Assembly (NCBI GenBank): GCA_934234005.1
Contig: CAKQHC010000006.1
Coordinates: 1 to 31,101 of the forward strand
Length of the DNA: 31,101 bases
Direction: 5' to 3'
DNA from: an uncultured Methanomassiliicoccales archaeon
Lineage (GTDB): Archaea; Thermoplasmatota; Thermoplasmata; Methanomassiliicoccales; Methanomethylophilaceae
A model generated the notes under the pieces. It was not told the origin of the DNA. It worked only from the letters and a program-made list of their open reading frames with translations, and did no database searches. Shown piece after piece: positions 23,217 to 31,101 of the stretch. Position 1 is the first letter of the stretch; every line of letters begins with the position of its first letter. The translations under genes and the position numbers were made by a program.

Positions 23217-25108
23217 ATCACTGAAAATGCGTTCAGCAGCATCTGCTGCGATATGTTCTTCAGCTCGGGGTTCATCCTTACTATACGTGCGTGCCAGGCT
23301 GCAATCTGTACCTTATCCGGAACGCCGTCTTTGATAAGATTGCCGGGAACGGGTATGCGTTTGTCCTTCGAAACATATACCCAGTAATCTCCGAGTTCTT
23401 TGGAGAGGAAAGGCAGCTGCCTGACCTTTACCGGAATACTGTTGCGTACCGATCCGTTGTGAAGTTCTATGACTTCGGCTTCAATGACTTTCTCGTCCAC
23501 CGGAACTGCGTTATCGCCCTGAACCAAGGCTATGTCTTCGACCGACTTGTCCATCCTGTACAGACGGCACACGCACTCGGTTCCTTCTGCGGATACCGTG
23601 GCATTGACAACTCCGTCTTTGAACGATGCCTTTATGCGCACCGGATTCTCGATCGTAATGAATTTTCTGTTGGGGAACGAATTGACGGATATATAGAAAC
23701 AATAATCCATGTTTCCCGATGCAAAGACCTCTTTCTTGATTGCGGACAGATCCACCGAAATCTTGTCTCCGACCCATTCGGGAGACAAATCCCTCTTCTT
23801 CCCTTTGTCCGGTCCGAAGTACAGCTTCTTTTTCTTTGCACCCGTGACATTAACGGTAAGGAATGATGCGTTAAGATTGTCTATATTGATTGATACGGGC
23901 TCTACCGGAACGAAACCGGAACCGAGATCGTACGTGACCGACGGGACACCCCAGTACACCTTGTATGTTATGTTGTTGTGTGTAAACGGCCCGTTGATAT
24001 TTCCGTCGTATACGCTGAGTTCACCTTCTTCTCCGAACATTCTGTATCTGACGGTCGGATCGTCCGGTATATCTCCGTTTCCGGAATACCTGCACTCGAA
24101 ATCAGGTATTATGAAAAAGGAAGCTTTTGCGATTACTTTTTCACCGAACGTCAGCTTCATGCAAACATAGCCTTCTGCGTCGGCTGCGGAAACGGCATTG
24201 TCTGAAGCATCGAAATAACCGACTGCGCAATCTTCGAGCGCGCAGCCTTCCAGAACATACTCTGCCGACGGCACGGAACGGTACAGCGGAATCATTTCTC
24301 CGCAGCACATAACTTCCGTACCGGGAACTCCCTGCGGGAGTTTTATTGCCGCCGAAACCTTTGTCTTCTTGGATCTTCCGGCTTTCTTGACAGCCTTGGC
24401 ATCCTCGGTTTTCTTCGGCTCTTCGGATGCTTTCGGCTTCTGTTTCTCTGCGGGTTTCTCCCTGACGGGGGCTGCCTCCGGCTCGGTTGCATCGTGCTGA
24501 ATTTCGGCACGGGGGTCGTCTACCCACAACTGTCCGGCAAAGGAAACGTCGTACTCGTAAACCGATATGTCGTCCAGGTTCTTCTGCGAAAGCTGTTCTG
24601 CTTTTACCGTCCTTATCTGCTGCCCTCTTCCGCACACAACAATAACGTGACCCACGGGTTTTCCTATCGGCAAACCGGTTCCGTTGAAGAACAGGGCTCT
24701 GCGGGGACGGTTCTCATAAACAGGCGTTCCGTCAATCGACAGCGTGAATTTATCAAACGGCGAAATGCCGAATTCCTCAAGGGACAATACGAAAGCATTC
24801 GTGGTTTTCTTTCCGCGGCTCCTGCCTGCCGAAAGACGGCCTGTGGGGATGATGTCTCCCGCATACTCTATCGATGTCTCAAAACGGTCGTTGTCGCATC
24901 CGACATAACGCGGAATGTACAAAACAACGGATCCGTCCCTGTAATTGAGTTTCGGACCCGATGCGACGAATGCACGCTGAACATCCTCGTTTTGATTTTG
25001 ATTCTGTACCGTTTTACCGGTTGTTTCCACCGGCGTATCGGCATCCTCATCCTTCTTCGAAAAAAATTCCTCGAAGCTCATGTCGGAAATGTTCTTGCGT
25101 TCGTCCAT
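23213..25108 (-). CDS. Unrecognised 631-residue cytoplasmic protein with charged linker
   Basis: I do not recognise this protein. It has no signal peptide, no membrane segment and no obvious nucleotide-binding motif. Residues 1-45 are acidic then Asn/Gln-rich (NQNQN). About 50-200 looks beta-rich, with alternating hydrophobic strands (GSVVLYIPRYVG, HVIVVCGRGQQI). About 208-250 is a disordered Lys/Pro/Glu linker. About 252-631 is again beta-rich with immunoglobulin-like or jelly-roll character, and ends with a short helical tail (AAWHARIVRMNPELKNISQQMLL). A structural or scaffold role is possible but unsupported. Its stop overlaps the aminotransferase start, and a TATA-like CATATAAT at 25142-25149 predicts a leader of about 12 bases. 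Confidence 0.8.
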   Translation of the reverse strand: MDERKNISDMSFEEFFSKKDEDADTPVETTGKTVQNQNQNEDVQRAFVASGPKLNYRDGSVVLYIPRYVGCDNDRFETSIEYAGDIIPTGRLSAGRSRGKKTTNAFVLSLEEFGISPFDKFTLSIDGTPVYENRPRRALFFNGTGLPIGKPVGHVIVVCGRGQQIRTVKAEQLSQKNLDDISVYEYDVSFAGQLWVDDPRAEIQHDATEPEAAPVREKPAEKQKPKASEEPKKTEDAKAVKKAGRSKKTKVSAAIKLPQGVPGTEVMCCGEMIPLYRSVPSAEYVLEGCALEDCAVGYFDASDNAVSAADAEGYVCMKLTFGEKVIAKASFFIIPDFECRYSGNGDIPDDPTVRYRMFGEEGELSVYDGNINGPFTHNNITYKVYWGVPSVTYDLGSGFVPVEPVSINIDNLNASFLTVNVTGAKKKKLYFGPDKGKKRDLSPEWVGDKISVDLSAIKKEVFASGNMDYCFYISVNSFPNRKFITIENPVRIKASFKDGVVNATVSAEGTECVCRLYRMDKSVEDIALVQGDNAVPVDEKVIEAEVIELHNGSVRNSIPVKVRQLPFLSKELGDYWVYVSKDKRIPVPGNLIKDGVPDKVQIAAWHARIVRMNPELKNISQQMLLNAFSVI

Positions 25109-25374
25109 ATTATCACTGTTCCGGGTTATTCGCTCTTATCTATTATATGTGGCGGTTTTCCGAATTGAATTGGTGCCGTTTCGGCCGGTGTGGAATAATG
25201 GCGCGACGGTTGACAGCTTGCATTGTACGCAATAAACGGGACATTCAATGTTTTTGCCAAATATTCTTCAATTCTGTGTAATATGTACATTATTTCAAAA
25301 TTTTTTAGACAAATGTCTTATTAATCGTCAAATTTATAAACATAATCGTTGTACGGAGGTTCCCGTTGATTTAA
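25109..25374. other. Divergent intergenic region between the 631-residue gene and pyrG
   Basis: This 266-base gap contains the leftward TATA-like CATATAAT (minus, 25142-25149) and the pyrG TATA box (plus, 25333-25340). The middle is AT-rich. It holds an ATGTACAT palindrome at 25283-25290 and AGACA/TGTCT arms at 25307-25318, just upstream of the pyrG box. I see no gene in it. Confidence 0.5.
25333..25340 (+). promoter_or_regulatory. TATA box for pyrG
   Basis: TTTATAAA predicts transcription from about 25362 and a leader near 12 bases. The GGAGG at 25354-25358 would then lie upstream of the start site and not act as a ribosome site. Confidence 0.5.
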
Positions 25375-26991
25375 ATGAAGTTGATTTTCGTCAGCGGAGG
25401 AGTAATTTCTGGATTGGGAAAGGGAATCACGGCGTCGTCCATAGGTCGCCTTCTTGAATCCCGCGGACTTGCGGTTTCGGCAATAAAGATTGATCCGTAT
25501 CTGAACATAGACGCGGGTACTATGAATCCGTTCGAACACGGCGAAGTATACGTATTGGATGACGGCGGAGAAGTAGATTTGGATTTGGGCAATTACGAAA
25601 GATTCATGGATCTCCATCTGACGAAAGACCATAACATCACCACGGGAAAAGTTTACAAATCGGTTATCGAAAACGAGAGACACGGAGACTATCTGGGTAA
25701 AACGGTGCAGATCATACCGCACATAACCAATGAAATTAAGAGGCGCATACTGTCTGTTGCCAGAGAATCCGGTGCAGACGTTGTCATAATAGAATTGGGC
25801 GGAACGGTAGGCGACATGGAATCCATGCCTTTCCTCGAAGCCGCGAGACAACTGGGAAGAGAACTCGGAAGAGAAGAAAACGTCATGTTCATCCATACGA
25901 CTCTTATCCCGATTATGGGTTCCGTAGGAGAAGAAAAAACGAAGCCTACCCAGCATTCCGTAAAAGAACTCATGAGCATAGGCATCAGACCGGACATAAT
26001 CATCGGAAGATGTTCCGAACCTCTGAGCCAGGCTGCAAAATCGAAGATTGCGATGTTCTGCGATGTTCCGGAGGAAGCTGTCATATCCACTCCGGATGCG
26101 CGTACGATTTACGAAGTCCCTCTGAACCTTGAGAAACAGGGCGTTGTCGATTATATAATAGACAGAATGAGGCTCGGCCCCCTTACCGGTCCCAGAAACA
26201 TGAAAGACTGGGAGTTGTTCGTCGACAGAATAGTCAATGCCGACAAGACAGTTCGCATAGCAGTCGTCGGCAAATATACATCTCTTGCCGATTCTTATCT
26301 GTCCCATCTCGAAGCCTTTACCCATGCCGGGGCCGTTGCGGGCTGCCATGTCAAAATAAAATTCATCGACAGCGACGATTTAACCTCCGGAAATCCCGAC
26401 GGGCTCCTCGGAGACGTACACGGCATACTGGTGCCGGGAGGCTTCGGAATAAGAGGCGTAGAAGGAAAAATCATCGCCGCGAGATATGCCCGCGAGCACA
26501 AAGTACCGTTCCTCGGCGTATGCCTTGGATTCCAGATTGCCACAATCGAAATAGCCCGCGATATGCTTGGACTCACCAAAGCCAACAGTACAGAATTCGA
26601 TCCTGGAACGCCCAACCCCGTTATATGCATAATGAACGAACAGAAAGGAATTGTCGACATGGGCGCCACCATGCGCCTGGGTGCACAGGATGTATACATC
26701 TCGGAAAACAGCAGGGCATCCTCGCTCTACGGATCGTGCCTTATTTCCGAAAGGCACAGACACAGATACGAGGTGAATCCCGACTACATATCCGACTTGG
26801 AAAAAGCAGGGTGGAAATTCACCGGACGTTCGGAATGCGGCACCAGAATGGAAATCGGAGAACTGGACGGCCATCCGTTCTTTGTCGCATCGCAGTTCCA
26901 TCCGGAATTTAAATCCAAACCTTCCAGGCCTTCTCCCCTCCATCAGGGTCTGGTGGAAGCTGCGGTTTCGTATATGGAATCCCGCAAATGA
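25375..26991 (+). CDS. pyrG: CTP synthase
   Basis: This 538-residue enzyme aminates UTP to CTP using glutamine and ATP. The N-terminal synthetase domain begins with [23 protein letters not shown] and contains [29 protein letters not shown]. The C-terminal class I glutamine amidotransferase domain has its nucleophile C383 in FLGVCLGFQ and the dyad H509/E511 in SQFHPEF. Length is standard. It is a single-gene transcription unit with its own promoter and terminator. Confidence 0.97.
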   Translation: MKLIFVSGGVISGLGKGITASSIGRLLESRGLAVSAIKIDPYLNIDAGTMNPFEHGEVYVLDDGGEVDLDLGNYERFMDLHLTKDHNITTGKVYKSVIENERHGDYLGKTVQIIPHITNEIKRRILSVARESGADVVIIELGGTVGDMESMPFLEAARQLGRELGREENVMFIHTTLIPIMGSVGEEKTKPTQHSVKELMSIGIRPDIIIGRCSEPLSQAAKSKIAMFCDVPEEAVISTPDARTIYEVPLNLEKQGVVDYIIDRMRLGPLTGPRNMKDWELFVDRIVNADKTVRIAVVGKYTSLADSYLSHLEAFTHAGAVAGCHVKIKFIDSDDLTSGNPDGLLGDVHGILVPGGFGIRGVEGKIIAARYAREHKVPFLGVCLGFQIATIEIARDMLGLTKANSTEFDPGTPNPVICIMNEQKGIVDMGATMRLGAQDVYISENSRASSLYGSCLISERHRHRYEVNPDYISDLEKAGWKFTGRSECGTRMEIGELDGHPFFVASQFHPEFKSKPSRPSPLHQGLVEAAVSYMESRK

Positions 26992-26997
26992 ACGCTG

Positions 26998-27024
26998 GGC
27001 CCCGCAACAGGGGCCTTTCCTTTT
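26998..27024 (+). terminator. Hairpin terminator after pyrG
   Basis: A 6-bp stem GGCCCC/GGGGCC with loop GCAACA is followed by TTTCCTTTT, 6 bases past the pyrG stop codon. Confidence 0.7.
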
Positions 27025-27041
27025 GATTCTACATAAAAGAT

Positions 27042-27049
27042 TTTATTAA
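27042..27049 (+). promoter_or_regulatory. TATA box for the aIF2 beta operon
   Basis: TTTATTAA predicts transcription from about 27070, before the AGGTG site at 27075-27079. A closer consensus, TTTATATA at 27068-27075, lies too near the ATG to be used for it. Confidence 0.4.
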
Positions 27050-27085
27050 TAAGCTGGCAATAATCGGTTTATATAGGTGTTATAA

Positions 27086-27721
27086 ATGTCCGGTGACGAT
27101 GATTATCTGGCTCTCCTCAACAGAGCAAAAATTGCGTGTCCTGAGACCATCGAAAACCACGAGAGGTTTGAGATTCCCGAGCTCGATATCCTGCAGGAAG
27201 GTAAGATTACCATCCTTAGGAACTTCATCGACGTAACCGATAAACTCAGGAGAGATCCTCAGCATCTCCTCCAGTTCCTTCTGAAAGAACTGGGAACGCC
27301 GGGAGAAGTTGAAAACCGCAGGGTTGTTTTTAAAGCAAAAATCAGCCCGCAACAGATAAACGATAAAATCCAGATGTACACCGAAACATATGTTATCTGT
27401 TCCGAATGCGGACTTCCTGACACCAAGATGACCAAGGACGGAAGAACCCTTCTTCTCGAATGCGAAGCATGCGGTGCACGCAGGCCCATAACCGTAAGAA
27501 AATCCGTAAGGGCAGACACTGCAAACACACTCAGAGAAGGAGACATTGTCGAAATCATGATCTCGGACGTCGGAAAGAAAGGTGACGGCGTCGGAAAGAT
27601 TTTTGACTATTTGGTTGTCGTTCCCGGAACTGTCAAAGGCACAAAGATTCATGCCAAGATCACCAAGATTTCGGCAAAGACGGCATTCGCAGTACCTACC
27701 ACAGAACCCTGCAACCGCTGA
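27086..27721 (+). CDS. Translation initiation factor aIF2 beta with C-terminal TRAM domain
   Basis: This 211-residue protein is the beta subunit of archaeal initiation factor 2, part of the complex that brings initiator tRNA to the ribosome. The central alpha-beta domain (residues about 35-100) includes NFIDVTDKLRRDPQHLLQFLLKELG, and the zinc ribbon uses C105, C108, C126 and C129. Usual aIF2 beta proteins end near residue 140. Here residues about 150-207 add a TRAM RNA-binding domain (EGDIVEIMISDVGKKGDGVG, VPGTVKGTKIHAKITKI). Such extended forms also occur in other methanogens. An AGGTG site is 6 bases before the ATG. The stop overlaps the next ATG by one base. Confidence 0.93.
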   Translation: MSGDDDYLALLNRAKIACPETIENHERFEIPELDILQEGKITILRNFIDVTDKLRRDPQHLLQFLLKELGTPGEVENRRVVFKAKISPQQINDKIQMYTETYVICSECGLPDTKMTKDGRTLLLECEACGARRPITVRKSVRADTANTLREGDIVEIMISDVGKKGDGVGKIFDYLVVVPGTVKGTKIHAKITKISAKTAFAVPTTEPCNR

Positions 27722-28953
27722 TGAAATATTACGTCGAATCTTATGGATGTACCATGAATTTCGGAGAGGGGCGTAAACTCTCCGAAGACATGGCATCCAT
27801 GGGATATACGGAAGTGGATTCCGCAGACGATGCGGATATAGTCATTCTCAATACATGCACCGTTGTGGAAACCACTGAAAAACATATGCTCTCCCGTATC
27901 GCAGAATTAAAGAAAGCGAAAAAGGAGATTGTTGTAACGGGATGTATGGCCAAGGCTCAGCCTCAGCGCATAGAAATCCGCCTGCCCGATGCCCCCATAG
28001 TTCCGCCGCAGGAGTATGACAATTTCGTATCCGTCATATCTGCGCGCTATGGTATCGCGGGTAAACCCCAGCCGTATTTCAAAGACAAAAGCGCCATCCT
28101 TCCGATAGCCCAAGGATGCCTGGGCCACTGTTCATACTGCATAACAAAATTTGCCAGGGGCGACTTAGTGAGTTACCCCGCCGAAGAACTGAAAGAAAGA
28201 TTTGACAGATTTGTGGATGACGGAGCCACGGAGATTCTTATTACCGCCCAAGATACGGCTTGCTACGGCCGCGATACATCCACGGACCTTCCGACACTGC
28301 TTCGTCTTCTCCTCACCAAAAAAGGAAACTACAGAGTACGTTTGGGAATGATGAATCCCAATGCCCTGAGCCGTATTGCAGACGGTATATTGGACATCAT
28401 GAAAACGGATGAAAGAGTGTATCGCTTCATCCATATACCTGTGCAAAGCGCCAATGACGCCGTCCTCAGAAACATGAGAAGGCAATACAGATATGAAGAC
28501 TACAAAAAACTCGTATCCGAATTGCGCTCGGAAATACCGGAGATAAGCATAGCCACGGACATCATCTGCGGATTCCCCGGTGAAACCGACGACGAACATA
28601 AGGAAAATCTGAAAATGATTCGTGAACTGAGATTGGATACCGTCAATATCACGCGTTTCTCTGCCAGGCCGGGTACGGATGCCGCCAATATGACGCCGGT
28701 TCACGGACGCATATCCAAAGACAGGTCGGCCGAACTCACGGCCGTTAAAAACGAAACGGAATGGGATGTGAATAAAAACCTGATCGGACGCGTTTATACG
28801 GCCCTTACAACGGAAAAAGGAAAGGACGGGACGATTGTCCGTACAAACAATTACAGGCCCGTAGTAGTCAGGGATAATCTGCCTATCGGGAAGTTTGTAA
28901 CCGTTGAAGTAACGGACAGCCGTCCGACGTACCTTGTCGGAAAATTACTTTGA
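27721..28953 (+). CDS. tRNA t6A37 methylthiotransferase (MtaB/CDKAL1 type)
   Basis: This 410-residue radical SAM enzyme of the MiaB family adds a methylthio group to t6A at position 37 of tRNAs. The N-terminal cluster ligands are C10, C46 and C75, and the radical SAM CxxxCxxC is at C133, C137 and C140 (QGCLGHCSYC). A C-terminal TRAM domain (from about residue 350) binds tRNA. Length and ligand spacing fit the archaeal/eukaryotic e-MtaB group better than MiaB or RimO. It is co-translated with aIF2 beta through a TGATG overlap. Its 3' end overlaps the convergent membrane-protein gene by 9 bases. Confidence 0.92.
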   Translation: MKYYVESYGCTMNFGEGRKLSEDMASMGYTEVDSADDADIVILNTCTVVETTEKHMLSRIAELKKAKKEIVVTGCMAKAQPQRIEIRLPDAPIVPPQEYDNFVSVISARYGIAGKPQPYFKDKSAILPIAQGCLGHCSYCITKFARGDLVSYPAEELKERFDRFVDDGATEILITAQDTACYGRDTSTDLPTLLRLLLTKKGNYRVRLGMMNPNALSRIADGILDIMKTDERVYRFIHIPVQSANDAVLRNMRRQYRYEDYKKLVSELRSEIPEISIATDIICGFPGETDDEHKENLKMIRELRLDTVNITRFSARPGTDAANMTPVHGRISKDRSAELTAVKNETEWDVNKNLIGRVYTALTTEKGKDGTIVRTNNYRPVVVRDNLPIGKFVTVEVTDSRPTYLVGKLL

Positions 28954-29814
28954 TTTACGCTTTGTCTTATCTGCATAGCATTCTATGCCGGTTGCACCTT
29001 CGGCTTTAATAATTGTGTTCAGAAGATTTTCCTCATACATCCATTGATTGTACATATGGCGATTTAATGCAGCCATTGAATAAAATACAAGCACTATATG
29101 GAACAACCCCAATGTGACAACTGTTGCGATTAACCATAGTATCCTGTGTGAATTCGGAACAGATCTCAACATCGGCTCTATGTGTATTCCTTTGGAAGCC
29201 AACTGATCTCTGAGAACCATTGTGAAATCGGACTGCAGCGATTCATTGTTTCCCGGGAAACGAATCGCAGGCCCTAATGTAAATACAAACTGTATAAGCA
29301 CCACAGCATACACTGCAAGAAGCCCCAGCCATGCAAATCCCGACAGAGATTCGCTTGTAAACAAAAACAATGACATAAGAAGCAACAACAACGTCAGTCC
29401 CCAAAAAATATAGGAAACCGATTGAGTAATCGCCAGACCTATTCCTTTCGCATTATTGCGCTTCTGTCTGAGGACATCGACATTACAGCCCTTGTTCGAT
29501 GCGTAACCGATTAACGAATCCATCCATTCCAAATCACGGTCTAAATGGCTTCTGGAACGCGATATCATAGAACACATGGTAAAACTAACCAGGCTGCAGA
29601 AAACGGTAAGGAATACAAACAGCGCGATTTCAAGACTGCTTTCCTGGAGATAACCTTCTGAAATGTAGTTTTCGCACAGATAATATACAATACTCCCCGA
29701 AACAAAAGGCATAATGAGAATTGTCACAAGTGTCAAAGGCAAGCGCATAATCAGATCTTTTTCACTGCGGTTTACCACACAGTCAGCGAAGCGATCGGCA
29801 TACTCATCCCTCAT
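28945..29814 (-). CDS. Integral membrane protein of unknown function (five predicted TM segments)
   Basis: This 289-residue protein shows hydrophobic segments at about 25-46, 62-85, 127-153, 162-183 and 227-250. A charged cytoplasmic-type loop lies between the second and third (SRSRSHLDRDLEWMD), and the C-terminus is basic. The last segment and what follows (TLGLFHIVLVFYSM, then LNRHMYNQWMYEEN) recall DUF4234-type membrane proteins, but the match is weak. A TTTTATTAGG on the minus strand about 22 bases before the ATG suggests a leaderless mRNA. The gene is divergent from another membrane-protein gene across a 44-base gap. Confidence 0.75.
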   Translation of the reverse strand: MRDEYADRFADCVVNRSEKDLIMRLPLTLVTILIMPFVSGSIVYYLCENYISEGYLQESSLEIALFVFLTVFCSLVSFTMCSMISRSRSHLDRDLEWMDSLIGYASNKGCNVDVLRQKRNNAKGIGLAITQSVSYIFWGLTLLLLLMSLFLFTSESLSGFAWLGLLAVYAVVLIQFVFTLGPAIRFPGNNESLQSDFTMVLRDQLASKGIHIEPMLRSVPNSHRILWLIATVVTLGLFHIVLVFYSMAALNRHMYNQWMYEENLLNTIIKAEGATGIECYADKTKRKSK

Positions 29815-29858
29815 AATGGGAGGTACTGTTTAATCCTAATAAAACATCTGGGGCAATC

Positions 29859-30455
29859 ATGGGATTAATCGGAAGAGGCCTCGACATATTGGAGAAGGGT
29901 CTCGATACCGCAGAACAGCTGTCTCCAAAAAAACAGATTGAGAAAGAACGCAGAATCAGACGGAAAGCTGCAAAACCATATACACTTATTATGGCAGAAA
30001 TACTGTTGCTCATAATATCTTCCGTATACATTTGTAAAATATGCATCTTAGCGTGCGGATTCTATAATGGTTTTGGAGATCGTACTCTAAGCCTGTTAAT
30101 GTACATGTTTGAAATTGCCATGCTGTTTATTGCCATACGCGGACTTCTTGGAATTTCTTCCAGAAAACCGGGATCATGGGGTGCAGTTGTAAGAGGCGGA
30201 ATTGTTATGATGATTATGAGCGTAATGACTTTGATATTCTCCGTACCCCTGTCTGCATCGTCTCTTGTCAATATTGATGTATGGTATGCGGCAGCACTTA
30301 CGATACCGTTGATTGCACTTATGTGCAAAAAGAGCGTAAGAGAGTATTACACTCCGCCCATGATGGAATGCCGCCCTCTCAAATATTGGATACTGACATG
30401 CGTCGGTATGAAGCTGTATCCCGGCAGCAAATACCGTCTCTCCTACGAAAACTAA
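29859..30455 (+). CDS. Small integral membrane protein of unknown function (four predicted TM segments)
   Basis: This 198-residue protein begins with an amphipathic, basic stretch (GLIGRGLDILEKGLDTAEQ, then KKQIEKERRIRRKAAK). Four hydrophobic segments follow at about 40-68, 78-98, 108-130 and 139-156. The C-terminal tail reads REYYTPPMMECRPLKYWILTC. I do not recognise a family. No ribosome site is visible; TTTAATCC at about 24-31 bases upstream suggests a leaderless mRNA. The gene ends 28 bases before tRNA-Gln on the same strand. Confidence 0.7.
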   Translation: MGLIGRGLDILEKGLDTAEQLSPKKQIEKERRIRRKAAKPYTLIMAEILLLIISSVYICKICILACGFYNGFGDRTLSLLMYMFEIAMLFIAIRGLLGISSRKPGSWGAVVRGGIVMMIMSVMTLIFSVPLSASSLVNIDVWYAAALTIPLIALMCKKSVREYYTPPMMECRPLKYWILTCVGMKLYPGSKYRLSYEN

Positions 30456-30483
30456 AATACCACTATTGATTAGGTGGGATTAT

Positions 30484-30556
30484 AGTCCTGTAGTGTAGTG
30501 GTCAATCATGCTGGCCTTTGGAGCCGGCGACTCTGGTTCGAATCCGGACAGGACTA
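30484..30556 (+). tRNA. tRNA-Gln(UUG)
   Basis: A 73-base cloverleaf with acceptor AGTCCTG/CAGGACT and discriminator A73. The anticodon stem CTGGC/GCCGG closes loop CTTTGGA with anticodon TTG, and the T arm is TCTGG/CCGGA. The A1:U72 pair is typical of archaeal tRNA-Gln and is recognised by the GatDE amidotransferase that makes Gln-tRNA from Glu-tRNA. CCA is not encoded and no intron is seen. Its last three bases are the complement of the stop codon of the convergent flavodoxin-like gene. Confidence 0.95.
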
Positions 30557-31006
30557 CTTTCCCAATTCTTCTATCACAGGTTCAAGATAGCAATCATCAT
30601 AATAGGATCCGCCGTTCTTCACGACACTGCACAGCTCACGGTCGGCATCGTTCATTTTTTTCAGATGCATAAACATGCATACGATGCCCAATATGAATTT
30701 ATCCGAGAAGGATAATTGATTACGATTGATTGCACCGCGGAGATAAAATGCAGGAGTATCAATCGAGTAAAGCTTGCATATAGAGTCCAAATCACATACC
30801 GGCGCCATACCGACGACGCATAATACACGTATCTGTTCCGGTTTAAACTTATCCAAACCAACAATCTTTTTTCCTTTCATCCAACCGATAAAGATTAATT
30901 CCTCATCTTCACAAACATCCGTGATTGGAATCCCTGTTGATTTTGAAAGAGATTCAGCATACTTCTTGCACGTACCGGTCTTTGACGAAAATACTATGGC
31001 CACCAT
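30554..31006 (-). CDS. Flavodoxin-like protein
   Basis: This 150-residue protein begins with a strand-loop-helix VAIVFSSKTGTCKKYAESL, typical of the FMN phosphate-binding loop of flavodoxins, although cysteine stands where the motif usually has a second threonine. ELIFIGWMKGKKI and RVLCVVGMAPV resemble the next two flavodoxin strands. It is likely a small FMN-dependent electron carrier or quinone/FMN reductase-like protein; the partner is unknown. It is the only gene in the window ending in TAG. That codon lies within the 3' end of tRNA-Gln. Read-through would add 20 residues before a TGA inside the tRNA. Confidence 0.7.
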   Translation of the reverse strand: MVAIVFSSKTGTCKKYAESLSKSTGIPITDVCEDEELIFIGWMKGKKIVGLDKFKPEQIRVLCVVGMAPVCDLDSICKLYSIDTPAFYLRGAINRNQLSFSDKFILGIVCMFMHLKKMNDADRELCSVVKNGGSYYDDCYLEPVIEELGK

Positions 31007-31036
31007 GATACAAACAATAAGTAGATGAGAGGAAAA

Positions 31037-31101
31037 ATGAGTTCGATGCTACGTTTAGTGCATGGTAAGCTGCCTAGGAATTGCGGGAAATCCGTTTTGA
31101 G
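31037..31101 (+). CDS. Possible 5' end of a gene running off the window
   Basis: An ATG preceded 4 bases upstream by GAGAGG opens a frame without stops to the window edge (21 codons: MSSMLRLVHGKLPRN and on). An in-frame ATG at 31025 is an alternative start. It is too short to identify and could be chance. Confidence 0.25.
   Translation, partial: MSSMLRLVHGKLPRNCGKSVL

Noticed and set aside
25321..26349. 342-codon open frame antisense to pyrG
   Set aside because: Opposite a complete CTP synthase, with a low-information translation and no promoter.
27068..27075. Consensus TTTATATA directly before aIF2 beta as its promoter
   Set aside because: It is only 11-18 bases from the ATG, so transcription would start inside the gene; the TTTATTAA at 27042 fits better.
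1..31101. CRISPR arrays, insertion sequences, integrases or phage genes
   Set aside because: No regularly spaced repeats, transposase or integrase motifs, or terminal repeats were seen on either strand.

Overview
The window comes from a methanogenic archaeon, most likely a member of the Methanomassiliicoccales (Thermoplasmata lineage). The case rests on several points. It carries archaeal EF-1 alpha, EF-2, aIF2 beta, uS12, uS7 and uS10. Aromatic biosynthesis uses the ADTH/dehydroquinate synthase II entry with a GHMP-type shikimate kinase. tRNAs are archaeal and lack encoded CCA. NifB is present, a DUF61/UPF0216 protein is present, and 23S rRNA starts from its own promoter with no 16S rRNA upstream. 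Of 27 complete genes whose stop codon I read, 17 end in TGA, 9 in TAA and only 1 in TAG, which fits (but does not prove) a lineage that can decode UAG as pyrrolysine. The order-level assignment is inference; no mcr or pyl gene lies in the window.

Layout. 1-372: the 5' end of 23S rRNA on the minus strand, with a long structured leader and two look-alike promoters. 373-2087: divergent DUF61 and nifB genes sharing one palindromic TATA box. 2162-4122: a short, bacterial-type alanyl-tRNA synthetase convergent with tRNA-Ala(UGC). 4270-11603: a seven-gene, translationally coupled operon running from ADTH synthase to chorismate and then prephenate dehydrogenase, with an AroD-AroE fusion and an AroQ-TyrA fusion. 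11596-15166 (minus): a YdbS/YdbT-like bacterial PH-domain membrane pair followed by an FGGY sugar kinase. 15223-16869 (minus): ilvD. 16969-21917 (minus): uS12-uS7-EF-2-EF-1 alpha-uS10, detached from the RNA polymerase genes that often precede it in archaea. 22029-25108 (minus): an unrecognised 631-residue protein translationally coupled to a class I/II aminotransferase. 25375-26991: CTP synthase. 27086-28953: aIF2 beta with a TRAM extension coupled to a tRNA methylthiotransferase. 28945-31006: two divergent membrane proteins, tRNA-Gln(UUG), and a flavodoxin-like protein whose UAG stop lies in the tRNA.

How it fits together. Most of the window is housekeeping: translation (factors, ribosomal proteins, tRNAs, a synthetase, tRNA modification) and amino-acid or nucleotide synthesis (aromatic, branched-chain, CTP). 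Genes inside operons are packed with ATGA, TGATG or TAATG overlaps, whereas operon starts carry clear TATA boxes and several carry strong inverted repeats near the start codon. The probable bacterial acquisitions are the short AlaRS, the YdbS/YdbT pair and perhaps the FGGY kinase. No CRISPR array, insertion sequence or integrase was seen. The least explained pieces are the 631-residue protein, the YdbST-kinase set, the str-operon leader (three palindromes inside a possible upstream ORF), and the tandem 23S promoters.
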